Shown here in pieces: positions 9,846 to 22,607 of a DNA stretch of 64,000 bases. The DNA lies in the NCBI GenBank assembly GCA_027625915.1, contig JANTQA010000047.1, positions 17,918,001 through 17,982,000 of the forward strand, given 5' to 3'. A model generated the notes under the pieces. The model saw nothing but the letters and a program-made list of their open reading frames with translations. It was not told where the DNA came from and searched no databases. Position 1 is the first letter of the stretch. Each line of letters starts with the position of its first letter. Origin of the DNA: Anaeramoeba flamelloides. Its lineage: Eukaryota; Metamonada; Anaeramoebidae. Made by a program: the position numbers and the translations under genes.

Positions 9846-12800
9846 AAGATTAATCAATTGACTAAAAGATAAAAAATAACATCAAATTCGTTTTAACAGC
9901 ACAAGAGTAGTACAAAAATTGTCGTCACTTTTTTTATTTGACAACACTTTTGTTTTTTTGAAATTGTTCCAAATTTTGGAACAAAATCACAAGATCAAAA
10001 ATAAATATCTTTCAATTTAAAAGTTTTTACAAGACAAATTAATAAAAAAATGTAATTTTAATGAACAACTTTCCACTTTTCAGTTTTCAAAAAAAGAGTT
10101 GTAGGTTTTTGAAAGCTGACAAATATTTTTCTTTTACAAAACTTCAAAAATTTCAATTAAAACCTAATTGTTTAGATCTTTTGTTAATTATTTTTTTTAC
10201 CCTTTTTTTTGGCTTATCAAAAGTTTGTAGCAAGTTTTTGAAATTTGAAAAAATCTAAAAAGAATATCAAAGACTTAAATCTTGCAGGCTGCCAGGCTGA
10301 ATGTTCGAAAAGGGCTTGAAAGTGTTTTTATGGATTGTTCTATTCTTCTCAGGAAATTTCTTCAGCCTTTTCAAACTTTAAAACACTTCCAGACAATTTA
10401 TCGGCCCTTTCAAAACCTTTACAACACTTAAAAAGCGGAAATATGAAGCTTAAGTGATTATCTTTGTCAAAGTCTGGTGATTTTTTGTATGTAGTTTCTA
10501 TTTTATATGATTGTTGATTATTTGAATTACTAAATCCTAGAAAGAAGATTATTATCTTCTTACATTGAATAAAAGGGATTTTAATTGTGATCAATAAACA
10601 TATAAATAAAAATGAATTAATTTTTGAAAATCCAGAAACATTGATAACATTGAGAATATATTATTTTTTTAAAAATCATTTATATCTCCATTATTATTAA
10701 AACTACTTTAGTTTTTGGATATCTTAAAATATTTGATTTTTGGTAACAAATTTTTAAGAATAGATCAATTAATAAAAAACCCTTAATAAAAAGATAGGAT
10801 TTGAAAAAACTGTTATTGTGTGAATCTTTCATTTTTTTCTTTAATTATTTATTGTTTTTTTTTTATTAATTGATCTTACTTTTTAGCTCTTTTTTTTTTA
10901 TGGTAACAAGTTATGTTGAAGTTTTTTTTCCTGGCTTATTATTTGATTTTATTTGTAAATTTAAAAAAGGAGAATAATTGTTCCAAATAACCTTTATATT
11001 ATTTTTATGGTAAATTTAACAATAATTTTGATCCACAGTTACAATTACTGAGTTAAAATATTAACTATATTATCTATTTTACCTATTGATCATTTATTCT
11101 TCTTAATCGTTTTGAAAAGAAAATTTTTTTTTGGAAGTTTTAATTGATTTTTTTCAAATAAAAATTGAATTATTTAATTTTTATGTGCCTATAATTTCAC
11201 ATTCTATTCTATTCAACTTTTAAGACACAAACTTTCAAGAAAAATTAAGGCACAAAAAAATACCAAATTAAGGGCAAAAATTCCCATTCTAGTAAAATAA
11301 TTTGGGTTGAAAAATACTTATAAGGTGCCTTAATTTGAGATTTTTTTGTTTCTTAAATTCGGTAGACAGTTCGTACCTTGACTGTGAAATTGGCTGTGAT
11401 GCATTCTATATTAACCTTACAGCAATTTTATCGCTAAAATTTTTTTCTTTCCTTAATTTAACAAAAAAAAAAAAAAAAATGGATATGTTTTCTACAACAA
11501 GATGAAAAAATATAAAAGTAAGTTTTTGGTGATATTCCCTAATTAAAAATATTGTAGATACTATGTTTCAAGAAAATGTCATCAGCAATGAAACCGAAAA
11601 TAAAATTTTTTCAATGAAATAAATTTAATTTTTACCATTTTTTATGAAAAAGAAAACGATTAAATTCATTTTATTTCTTGCATTATAAAAAAAAAATTAT
11701 CATTTGTATTCCCATTTTCATAATTATTACACAATATCTTATCTTCGTTGTAAGAAATATTATTTGTAGGTTTTTTTTTTTTTTACTTTGGAGATTATTG
11801 TTTTGGTTATTCTAAAAAATGATTTATTCAGTATATCAAAAAATAATATATATTATTTATGAAGGATAGTTATAAAAAATGAAAGTTTTAAGGTCATTTA
11901 AAATTTATTTATAACGAATTGTGTTTTTATTTTAAGATGAAATTTGTTTGATCAAATTTAAATTGTCTTGGGGATTGTTTGGGAATTTTGTGTTTTTATC
12001 CTCAAATTTAAAAACTATTTTTTAAACTAAAAAATGATTTAAATTGTTATAATAATTTTTGTGAATAAAACGAAAAAATTATTTAAAAATTTTTCAAAAT
12101 TGGAAATATTTTTAGAAATTTTTTGATATTTTTTATAAAACCAAGAAAACAACATTTGAAATACTATAAAGAATAAAGTTTCTTGACTGAAATAGATCTC
12201 AATTTCATTGAAAAACTTTTATTGAAGTTCTATCAAAATTACATTGCGTTAAGGGACTATACCACAATATCATTTTATTGGTTTTAATTTGAACCTAAAT
12301 ATTAATAATTAAAAACAATAAAAAAAAAAATTTCTTTCTAAATCAATACTTTCATTCATTAAACCTAAGATTATCTTTGACCATTCTCAAGAATAAAATA
12401 ATTATTAAAACATTAATATGTTACTTTTTTTTTGTTGTAGATTGGGGAAAAGTGAATTTTTGGATTTCAAAAAAATAGAATATTATTAATAAATAAATTT
12501 GATCTAGATCTTTCATCTATTTCACATTCCAAAACACAAATTACAAAAAAAGACTTTAAAGATCTTAACAAGATTTCATTTAATTTTTAAAAAATACTAC
12601 TCCCATAACAACTAAAAATACTGATATCATAGAAACGACCTTATTTAAAAATTTGTGGGTTATTTAACCTCTATTTTGAATTAATTTGTTTTTTTTTTGA
12701 GAAAAAGAAGGAATGTTTGTTTGGTTTTCTTTTTTTAAAAAGTTCTGATCACTTAAGTATGGAAATTTTTTTTTATCAAAAAACCCAAAATATTGTTCTA

Positions 12801-13585
12801 CAATTTTCAATTGCTAATGTTCCTTCATTAGGTAATAATTTATCTTATCTTTAATATATTCCAAAACTAAATCAATAATAAAAGAGATGTGTTGTTATAG
12901 TTGTTGTTAATTATGAGTTTTGAAGATTAACTTTATTGTCTCTCTTTAAAAATTTTGTTTCTTTTGATTTTTTTATTAATCAAAAATTCCTTTTGATTTT
13001 TAAAAAGTTTTTAATTTGAAAAATAAATTTGAAAAATCAAATTTTAGTTAAAAAGAACACTCAAAATGATTTCTACTGAGATGAAATTAACTTAGATATA
13101 AAAACGAATTATTTCTGATATCTAATAAATACAAATTATTGGATGTTTTTAGAGATTGACAAATGGATACCATTTTTACAATAAAATCCCTTTAATTAAT
13201 AGTTTGTGGACCTGATATAGATCTGGCATTTTTATTCTTATAATCCTGATAGTATTTAGGATAATAAAATCAAATATAAAATTTTATCAAAATTGGTTCG
13301 TTATTAAAGAATTTCCAAAAAAATAGAGGTCAGTCCATAAAAAAAGACATTCAATATGAAAAAAAACCTTTAAAATAATTTATATTCCAAACCAGTCTTC
13401 TGGAAAATCCAAAACGATGTTATATTTTTTCATTTAAAAACATTTAATGAAATTATCGAATATTATTTTTCTTTTAAACTAACAATGAAACAAAACAAAA
13501 AAAAAAAAAAAAATGATGAAGGATATTTCGTATTATTTATTGTAGAATCAAGAAAAAAATTAAAAAATCAAAAAAAAAAAAAAAA
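9846..13585. other. Intergenic, no gene recognised
   Basis: A 3.7-kb AT-rich spacer between the PIG-F start and the RUN gene stop. A diverged foldback element lies at about 11215-11395. A slightly richer stretch at 10060-10600 has short open frames on both strands but no recognisable protein. Confidence 0.5.
11215..11395. repeat. Diverged foldback element (relative of 31655-31821)
   Basis: The left arm AAATTAAGGCACAAAAAAAT and the right arm GGTGCCTTAATTTGAGATTT face each other across a short loop. They match the arms of the better-kept hairpin at 31655-31821. Confidence 0.5.
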
Positions 13586-16212
13586 TCAATTTTTAACTTC
13601 ATGGTTAATAAAACATTTTAATTCATATTTTTCTAAATGTTTCAAAATTTGGCCAATTTTTTCAAATAATTGGGGAAGATATACTATTGTATCCTTTTCG
13701 TATAACGAGGACCAGTCATGTTTTGTATTACTAAATAGCTGGTTCCAAGTAGCTAATATTTTTTCATTTAGCCCCCATCTGATCATTGCCCTAACTTTAA
13801 TATTTAAATCCTTTTTTTTATTAAACTTTTCATAATCTTGTACAAATTGGAAAGCTTGTAAATATTGTTCATGCACCTCGCCTAGCCCCTGGGTAGTTGC
13901 CACTAATTCAAAAACATTCCAGGGATGTTTGGCCTTCCCGAACAAAGGTTTTTTCAGCCCCTTTTTTATTAAGAGATCGAAATATACCCACAATGTGTTT
14001 TGAATTAAAAAATGCAATTCTTGATTTTTTCTTTCGTTACCTGGTTTTTTTATTTTTTTCCTAGAGGCAACATTGAAATAATCATCAAAATTCGTCATTG
14101 CCTTTTCTAAATGTCCCAAATTATCTATGATTTGTTTTGGGAATACTATTTTTTTTTCTGTCGTTTTTTCATTTTGTTTATTTTCCTCTTTTGTTTTTTT
14201 CCCTTTCTCTTTTTTATTCTCCTTTTTATTATTCTTCTTCTTCTTATTCTTCTTCTTATTCTTATCATCATCATCATCATCGTAATCATCATTGTTTGAA
14301 GACAGCGATTTAATAATTACAGGATCAAATAATTTTGTATTTAATTCCGATATTTCCTTTTCTAATTTTTGAATTTTTTGGTTATTCTTTTCATTTTTTT
14401 TCGTTAAGCTATCTCGATCATTTGAGATCTCTGTTAATTTCTTTTCCAATTTTTCTGCTTTTGATTCTAGTTTATCATTTTTTTCGGAAAATTGATCTCT
14501 TTCATCTGTTAATTTCTCATTTAATACAAGCAATTTATCAATTTCTTCGTTATCCTTATTCCCATCTTTTAAAATTTTTAATTTTTCATCTTCCTCCATT
14601 AATTTTTTTTCAATTGTTTCGATTTTTTTAATAAGATCTTCTTCTTTTTCCTTTTGGCTTTTGATTTGTTTATTTTTTTCTTTCAATTGCTTTTTATATT
14701 TCTTTTTTTTCTCTTCCATCTTAATATTTATTTGTTTTTTTTCATACACAATTTTTTTAGAATATTCTTTACCTTCTTTTAATCTTTTTTCATATTTTTG
14801 ATATACATTCTTCAAATCACTTTCCAATGTCGCATATGCATCATTTTTATTCTTTAAATCATAATTTAAATCCCCAATGTCTCTTTCCAATTGCTTAATA
14901 TTCTTTAAATATTTAATGTTTTCCTTTTCAATTTGAGTACTGCTTTTTTTTTCATTCCCCTTTTCATGCTTTGCAATTTCCTCGTTATCCTTTAATTCAT
15001 TTTCTAATTTGTTTATTTTTTTCTCATCCTTGAATAATTGCTCTTTTGCGTTTTTCAATTCTTTATCGTTTTGTTCAATTAGATTTTGACTTTCGGTTAA
15101 TTGCGTTTGAAGCTTTTCAATGAACTCTTTATTATTTTTTAAATTTGTTTCGTGCTCTTTCAAAATTTTTATTTGATCATCTAAATAATTCCACATTTGG
15201 AATTTGATCACGGGATCTCTCACTTTTAATTCGTAAATCAACGCGAGCTCAATTTCTTTATTATTTTCAAACTTTTTGATCCATTTCTCAGTTAATAGTG
15301 ACGCCACATCAACCGATCTTGATCTTGCCAGATCAAGTAAACTGACACACAAATTTGGATCCTCCCAATTTAACATGAGTTCTTGATATTCCTCGTTTTT
15401 TAATGAAATTAATTCCCTTTGTGAAATATTCGATGTTTTTATTAAATCATGAATTAAGACTTGATCGTCTTTTTTTAAAAAGTACCCTAACATGCCATGC
15501 CCCGAACTATGGATATATAGGTCACAAGTCCTTTCATTTAATATGGAAATAATTGAACTTGGATTTGATAAAAATTCTTTGATTTCTTGAATACCACCCA
15601 AAATTTGCTTTCGAAGTCTTATTACACTTTTTAAATTTCGATAGAGGCCCAGCATTTCTTCAGAATTTGATGCTTCAAGAAGAAATGTCCTTTTGGGGGT
15701 CATCAGTTGAATTGTAAACCCACTGCATGATGGAATAAAATATTTGATTGAAGATAACGGCAGATCTCTTATAGAGTCTGATTTTTCAGATTTATGATAC
15801 GATAGATGATGATCGTTTAATTTAAATAATCGTTTTTTTTTGTTTTTGATACGTCCGCCTTGCTTTTTATACCACCCATTATAACGAGTAAAAGTTGAAC
15901 TTTCATCCAACTTTTGATAAGGGTGATCAATTTTTACTTGACCTATTTAAAGAGATGGGTATATTAAAATTTAGTTTTTTTAGAGAATCGTTTTCGTTTT
16001 TGTTATTATTATTGTTTTGAAGATGTTAATATTATTGTTTTGAATTTGTTGTTGTTGTTGTTGTTATTATTACTATTATTATTTGTTTTTTTAATTTCTT
16101 GATTACTCTTTGTTAATTTTTTATTTGTTTTTTTTTGATGTTTATTATTAGTATTATTGTTAGTACTACTACTACTACTACTACTATCTGTGTTATTGTT
16201 GTTGTAAAACAT
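13586..16212 (-). CDS. PH / coiled-coil / RUN domain protein
   Basis: Two exons, 16212-16074 and 15942-13586, give 831 residues. Exon 1 starts at ATG 16212 and is Asn/Ser/Lys-rich (MFYNNNNTDSSSSSSS). It splices at A|GTAATAATAAC inside an Asn-codon run and rejoins at TAG|GTCAAG, phase 1 on both sides. Residues about 68-150 form a PH-like domain (GWYKKQGGRIKNKKKRLFKL), which may bind phosphoinositides. Residues about 300-590 are Glu/Lys-rich coiled coil, followed by an Asp/Lys/Asn run. Residues about 670-825 are a RUN domain (LWVYFDLLIKKGLKKPLFG, KHPWNVFELV, KVRAMIRWGLNEKIL). RUN proteins usually act with Rab/Rap GTPases and motors in vesicle transport, so a membrane-trafficking adaptor is likely by inference. 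The main exon has no in-frame ATG before the PH domain, which supports the upstream exon. Confidence 0.8.
15943..16073 (-). other. 131-bp intron of the RUN gene
   Basis: The donor GTAATAATAAC sits within the AAT/AAC repeat that also encodes poly-Asn. The acceptor is AAATAG. If unspliced, translation stops 21 codons after the donor. Confidence 0.65.
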
Positions 16213-16818
16213 TTTAAAAAGGTGTGATTGGAAAGTTTTTAATAGAATACTGAAGATAGAACTCTTGAAGTTTTGTTGGCTGTGTGTAAGGTATTATTTA
16301 AACACTTTTGGTTCAATTTTTTGTTATGTCTTTTGTTTTAAATTTTCGAAAATGAAGAGAATTGTTTTTTCAAAAAACGACATATTTAGTCTCTTTGGTT
16401 CCAGAATTAATTGAAAATTTTATTGCCTCTCAAGCCGTTCTTTTTATGGACGAAGATTTGTGTTATATTGTACATTCTTTATTCTGAAAACAAGTAATTA
16501 TTTTTATTCGAAAAAAAATTCTACATTTTTTCTGAATTGTATTTTGAGTGAATTAATAAATGTATGAGAATCAGGTTTAGTTGTGAAAGGTGTTTTAAAT
16601 CACCTTAAAAAAGTTTGTAACTTTTGAACCCCATTTTCTGAACAATCATTTTTGACAAAAGAAAAAAATTTTTACGGGAAAAATAACGAAAAACAAATGA
16701 AGAAAACAAAACTGTGATCGTTTTTTAATTGTTCCAGAAACTTGTCTTGTTTTGTTTATTCATTGTTCTCGATCGTTGTTGTTTTTTTGTGGTCTACATA
16801 GTTTTTTAACAATTTGAT
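16213..16818. other. Spacer upstream of the RUN gene, with an orphan coding-like patch
   Basis: At 16356-16487 (+) a 43-codon open frame has protein-like composition (VPELIENFIASQAVLFMDED, then LCYIVHSLF, stop TGA). It is opposite in sense to both neighbouring genes, and I did not recognise it. It could be an exon, a decayed gene piece or chance. Confidence 0.4.
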
Positions 16819-16996
16819 TTAAGCTCTCCTTTCAAAAGGCTTTGTGAACTTTAAAAAATCATTAAAATAGATTATTCCAGACCAACCAATTTGAATAATT
16901 TGTTGGGGTGGAGGCAATAAAAACAGAATTAGAATTGAATAACAACAAAAACAAAAAAAAAAACAAAAACAAAAATAAAAAAAAAAAAAATACCAA

Positions 16997-17180
16997 TTCT
17001 CCAAGAATTAAACCAAAATTCGATTGATGTGCAATCACCACGTTTATTAAAAACGGTTGCACTTCCATGGTACTCTTGTCCTTCGTCTTTTCCATATTGA
17101 AAATACCTAATTTCTCCAGTCTTCTCATCAGTTTCACTTTTGAAGGGAAGAGTATAAGTTGACTCCAATAAAATATCCAT
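16997..17180 (-). CDS. Unrecognised protein, 5' exon (hypothetical)
   Basis: ATG at 17180 opens about 61 codons of balanced composition: MDILLESTYTLPFKSETDEK, then YFQYGKDEGQEYHGSATVF and CTSIEFWFNSW. A GTATTT donor-like site follows at about 16991, leading into a pyrimidine-rich tract. In a different frame (ending at 16819) the sequence LPPPQQIIQIGWSGIIYF looks coding, but no AG lies between the tract and it. Either splicing uses the later AAAG near 16850, giving a very short second exon, or the gene is broken at the A/T homopolymers. I do not recognise a family. Nothing supports a function. Confidence 0.45.
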
Positions 17181-17964
17181 TTTTGATAAAAGAATAAATA
17201 AAAGAAAAAAAATGATTAGAATTCCTTCTTATTCATTTTTTTTCCTCAATTTTTTAGGATTTTCCAAAATTGATTCAAGTCCATTTAATTATTAAATAAA
17301 AGACAATGTCTCACTGGATTTGATATGAACTGATAATATTTGTCAATCAATGGTGTTAATAAATCTAGCCGAGAATCCCTGTCTAACTATTTTTGAAAAT
17401 TACAATTTTTTTTTGTAATTTATTCTTTAAAAAAAGTAAAAGCTATGACTCTAGATTATTCACCACAAGTACATTTTTGTTCTTTTTTTGTTAACCTGGT
17501 TTTAGTTATTCCTGTTTTTCTTCCTTCTAAAAATTGGAACTCTTTTCAAGCATACAATCTTGTTTTTATTGATATTTTTCTTTTTACTGACAAATTCAAA
17601 AATAATGAACAATGAATTCTTATGGTTTAAATGCCAACCAACTTTTTGAAAAGAAGTATTTTTTCGAAATCTTTAAAGTGGTATGTTTTGGGAGTAGGAT
17701 AATAAAACATCAAAAATGGTACACAAACAAGAAATTAAATGAACAGTTTTTGTATTTGAAAGTTTCAGAAATATATTTCTCCAAAGACCTTTTCACATTT
17801 TATAAATCAATAGTTCAGATTAGCAGTACTCAACAGCACCCAACAAAGTACCATTCAAAATTTCGATATATTTTTGAAATGTTTTTAGTGTTTGTTTTGA
17901 AAGTTGAGGATTGAGAAGAAACAAATACACAGATTTTTGAATAAGTGAATCTTACTCTAAAGTT

Positions 17965-18175
17965 TAAGTTCAAATTTATTCCTTATTCAGATTTGAATTA
18001 TAAAAGGGAATAATTTTCACTTCATTTTCAATTTCCTTTTTATCAAAAAGAGACACAAATAACAACCACTTCTTTGTTTGAAAACTCAATTTTTGAAAAA
18101 AAAAATAAAAAAGGAAGTCAAAATTTTTTCCGATTTAGAATTCAAATACCAGTAAAAACTTTTTAAATTTTAGTA
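17965..18175. mobile_element. R6 MITE, copy 1
   Basis: Contains TTTTCACTTCATTTTC and ends AATTCAAATACCAGTAAAAA. The start (CAGATTTGAATTATAAAAGG) is roughly the inverse of the end. Relatives lie at 44195-44330 and 47465-47630. Confidence 0.5.
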
Positions 18176-18687
18176 ACCACTTGACTAACATTTTAATTGC
18201 CAAACAGTAGATTTCTTGACTTAAAATAATCTTGGGTCAGGAGATCTTGTTAAAATTTGGAAATTTTGGTTTGTTTTCAAAATATGTTCATTTCTTTAAA
18301 ACCATTTTTGAAATTCAAATTTGAAATGAAACTTGAAAAGGATTGAAAATCAATATTTCCTTAATTACTGTGTTAAGTACAAATTATATTACAATTGACA
18401 GACTGTTTGCTTCAAGTTTATTATATTCTTTCAAATAATCAAGATAAAATTAATCAAAAAAATAGATTGTAAAATTTATTAGTTTGTGAAATTCATTTTA
18501 GTTTTTGAAATAAAAATTTATTGATTTAAGGAATTAGCTTCTACCAAAGAGAACCCTAAAATCAAAGTGTGTTGTATTTGGGGGATAATAGTATGAATTC
18601 GTCATGGTTCAAATGTCTCAAAAAATCGATTTGTTAGGTAAATTCTATTTGTTAATCTCTTCATTAATTCTAAGTGATCCTTGTATT

Positions 18688-19169
18688 ACTGTAGTAAAAA
18701 TAAAGCATGCAAAAAAATTTAATGCGTGTTTCAAAATAAAAAGCGTGTTTTTTTGTTATAGTTGACCAATACATTAACCAATCAAAGAAACCGATAATAA
18801 ACACTAAAAAAATATGGTATTGGTTTCTTAATGTTTTATTATTTAAAAAGAAATTTTAAAAATGAAGGATCAAATTGGAAAATTTATCTCAAAAAATAGA
18901 GTAAATTTTTTAAGAAAATTTTAATCTATCAAAAAAACAAAAAAATTCAAAAAAAATTAAGAATAGTATGGAAAATTTTGAACTATTTACATGAATAATT
19001 TAAATTTAACTGAAAATAACCAGACCTTTACTTTCAAAATTCATTTGACTTTCGGTATACTATTTGGTAGTAGATTGGATCTTGCCTTGGTATAAGTAGA
19101 AAAAAAGGTACGGATAATATTTTGTAACACGGATTATAGTCGTTGGGCACACATTATTTTGATCGCTGT
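18688..19169. mobile_element. R4 MITE, copy with both termini (482 bp)
   Basis: The left end ACTGTAGTAAAAATAAAGCA and the inverse of the right end ACAGCGATCAAAATAATGTG form imperfect inverted termini. Further inside, GCGTGTTTCAAAATA faces TTTTGTAACACGGATTATAG. The body is shared with 32607-33096 (inverted) and 33635-34135. It is non-coding. Confidence 0.7.
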
Positions 19170-19961
19170 AGTAAAAAAAACATGACAATTTCAGAAAAAA
19201 AATCTATAATTTGAGAATAGTTTAAAGGCTGAATTAACAATATTCAGACTTAAGGTTGGAAAACATCTTTTTTAAATTTGTAAGAAAATGTAAATTAGTT
19301 GCTAAAAAATTCATTTTTTTAAAATAGTAAATAATGAACTCAATAGATTCTTTTGACAAATTTTTTCTGATATGTTGTATTATCTATTGATGCTTAAACC
19401 AGTTTTTAATTAAAGTAAATAAAAAAATCATTATTTGGGTTTTTATGCTAATGATTATTGAATTAATATTTGAAATCAAAAATGGAAAAATCCTTACTTA
19501 TGGAAGTACTAAAGAAGAACTATTAAATATGAGAAGACTAAAATTTAGTTTTCAATTTTTAAATATTTAAAAGGAAATAAAAAAAAAATTTCCAAAATGA
19601 AAAACTTAATTAATACCAATCGTTATTAAAGAATCGAATAATTTATTGTACAATAATATGTATAAGATATTTATCAGAGTCACATCAACTATAAAAAACT
19701 AATAATATTTATTCATGTTTTCAATATTCTTTAATTATAGAGCAATGTATGACGAAGTTAATACATTGAGCCCATATCCTGAGACTATAGTAAAATTTGT
19801 ATTATTTTAACTTATCTCTAATTGACATTCTTTTAAATCACTTTTCGAGATTAAGGTATCACATTTCGCCCATTACCGAGTATAGTATTTGGAAATTTTA
19901 TTTCACCAACTTTATCTACCCCAACTAATTAAAACAACTTTGAGAAAACAAAAATTTCCAC

Positions 19962-19992
<31 letters not shown>

Positions 19993-20029
19993 AAGAACAA
20001 AAATATGTTAAAAGTAAAAAAATAAAATG

Positions 20030-20290
20030 GCAAAATTAAAAAATTTGATTCTGAAAAAAAATTTGAAAAGCTTCCTTTTTAAGAATATGTAATTTACTCC
20101 CGAGGCAACTTCCATTAACATTAGAAAATGTTTCTAAAAATTTTGAAAAATCTAAGAGTTTATTATTTTGAAAATTATGGGTACATAAAAATACGAGAAC
20201 CCATTTTAAAATATCTAAATTTGTACAAAACATTAAAAATGTTGACAAGAAGATTTTTTCATAGTAAATAAATTTATTTTTAAAGAAATT
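20030..20290. repeat. R7 repeat, copy 1
   Basis: Shares CAACTTCCATTAA, AAAAATTTGATTCTGA-like and TTGACAAGAAGATTTT-like blocks with 21890-22250. The two copies lie 1.9 kb apart and are strongly diverged. No protein was recognised. Confidence 0.4.
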
Positions 20291-20639
20291 ACATTGCCAA
20301 AATTTTCATTAGGTTATTTTGGGATTGTCAAACATATTTTTTTCTAATTGATTTTATTTTAGAAAAAAAGAAAGAATAGAGAAGAAAAGAAAAAAAGGAA
20401 AAAACTAAAAACAAATAAAAAAAAAATTGAATACTTTTTAAAAATAATTCTTTTCACGAAAAAGAAAATAAAGAAAAGAAACAAATGAAAAAAAGTAAAA
20501 TAAAAATAAAAAATATAAAGAAAATTAAATTATCATTTTTTTTCTTTTTTTTTTTTAGCACAAATAATAATATAAAAAAGGATTATGTGTCTTATAATTT
20601 ATTAAAAATTGAAAAAAATAAATAAACACTATTTCTCTC

Positions 20640-21148
20640 AAATTTTTCCAACTTTTGATTTAAAATATCAATTATTTATTATAATTAGCCTTTGAAGAAC
20701 AAATAATAAATAAAGTAGAATATTAAACACCAAAGAATATTTGATATATGTCTGAAAGAAAACTAATTAATCAATAAATTTTCTTAAAAATTAAAAAACT
20801 TAATTCTTATTTCAGTTGAGAAAAACAAGAAGGTTCATTTTTTTCTCCTATTGAAGATCTAAATAAAACCCCATGAAAAATACATCTGATTACTCTACAA
20901 TCATTTTTACTTTGTCAATAACCTAAGAATAACATATTTTTATCAAGTGAATATCGATCTTCTGATAAAAAAAAATAATTTACAAAATGAATTAGGTTTC
21001 AAATAAAATCAAAAACAAAAAAATGTAAAAAAATGATTCTAAATTATGAAATTTTCGGAAATAAATTTTTTATTCTAATATCCATTGAAATTCTTTAAAC
21101 GTATGTAATTTGTCTCTATTATAACTGTATCCTCTTTGACTGGAAAAA
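20640..21148. mobile_element. R5 element, copy 1
   Basis: The body (AGCCTTTGAAGAACAAATAA, ACTCTACAATCATTTTTACT, CAATAACCTAAGAATAA) is in the same order as at 41690-41945, and ends in CCTCTTTGACTGGAAAAA. The left terminus is eroded. Confidence 0.6.
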
Positions 21149-21889
21149 AGTTTACCTTTTTTCAAATTTTTACTAATATTTTCAATTGATAAGAAAAATG
21201 GAATTTTCAGAGTTTTTGAAATTTACACAGCCAGGTAGATTTGACCGGAAATGTTTTATTTTAAAAAGATCAAAATTTCTTATTTTTTTTTAATACATCA
21301 TTCCCCTTTGACTGAAAAACATGTTATAAATATTAATTTCATTAAATAAAAAATATGAATTTTATAATTCAATAGTAATTAATTAAATATTTGCCTCTCG
21401 AGATAGTTAGAACATATATTTAAAAAGAATTGATTGTTTATTTGTAGTTTTCAAAAATTTTTTAACACAACAAGAAGATTTCAATCATTTGAAAAGTTAT
21501 TTTTTAACATTAATTGGAAGTTTACATTGAATAATTAATTTCAAGTCTTATTTTTGGTAATAATATCAGTTACAATTAAAATTAATTTCAGAGAGAATTA
21601 ACAATTTAATTTTCCTCCAAATACTATTTGCGTTTCATTATCAAAATAATTGTTTCATTTTGGATGTATTTTTTGTAAAGAAAAGTCATAAATAAATACC
21701 AATCAAAAAATTATGACTCACCTGAAATAATAAATTGAAAAAAAAAAAATTATTTTTTAGTATTCAAATACAAAAAATAATTAAATCTGATTTGTAATTC
21801 ACCTTTAAATCATTCCAAATATATAAAAACCTGATATTTTAAAAATTAAAAAAAATAAAACCAAAAACTTTAAAAAAGTTAGTCAAAAT

Positions 21890-22250
21890 TTTTGAAATGA
21901 GCATTACAGATTTTTATTACTTAACTTTTAATGGAAAAAAGTTGAACAAGAAGATTTTAAAACAATAATTAAATTCATTTTAAAAGAGATTACAGAGTTC
22001 CAATTTTCTGAGGATTATTCGTCTTTTAGAAGATCTTTTTTTTTATCCACTTGATATTTGTAAAAAAAATAAAAATAAAAAAAAAAGAAAAAACAAAAAT
22101 AAAATATATTTTTAAAAAGCAAAACCAAAATTTGCAAAATTAGAAAAAATTGATTCTGATCCAAAAATCTGAAAATATTTTCTATGATAAGAATACTGGA
22201 ATAAACCCTCAACACAACTTCCATTAAGAATATAAAGTAAGTCAAAATTT
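21890..22250. repeat. R7 repeat, copy 2
   Basis: Shares AAAATTGATTCTGATCC and CACAACTTCCATTAAGAATA with 20030-20290. A reverse-strand open stretch here (22015-22245) is low-complexity. Confidence 0.4.
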
Positions 22251-22607
22251 TTGAAATCTAACTTAATTAGATTACTATATTAACAGTAATTTAAACAATA
22301 CCAAAGTAAAATCTCAACAAATCGAGAACTTTATTCTTAAAGCAAAACAAAAAAAAATTGTTCTCTTATTCATGTGCTAAAAACCAAAAATAATTCAAAG
22401 TGTAGATTTATATATATAATTTATTTAAATAAAATTAAAAACCAATTTCAATAATAAAATATAAAAAACAAAAAAGATGAGAAAAGAAAAGAAAAGAAAA
22501 GAATGCAATAGCAAAAACAACATTTCTAAGAAAATTTTATAATTAGAAAAATTTTCTCAAATAATTAATTTCTAAATAAATAATTTGATTTAAATAAAAT
22601 AATTGAA

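Larger units (their letters stand above)
17181..22607. other. 5.4-kb intergenic region rich in MITE-like repeats
   Basis: Holds an R6 copy (about 17965-18175), R4 (18688-19169), R7 copies (about 20030-20290 and 21890-22250) and R5 (about 20640-21148). A second CCCCTTTGACTGAAAAA terminus occurs at about 21303. A possible 49-base exon (19741-19789) is flanked by TTATAG and GTAAAA. A 17612-17914 open frame (+) shows no recognisable domain and is not called. Confidence 0.55.

Noticed and set aside
14111-14631. Hydrophobic plus-strand frames
   Set aside because: Antisense of the coiled-coil region of the RUN protein.
17612-17914. 100-codon plus-strand frame
   Set aside because: No recognisable motif, composition close to spacer, and partly similar wording near 18597 suggests repeat DNA. 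Kept only as a note.
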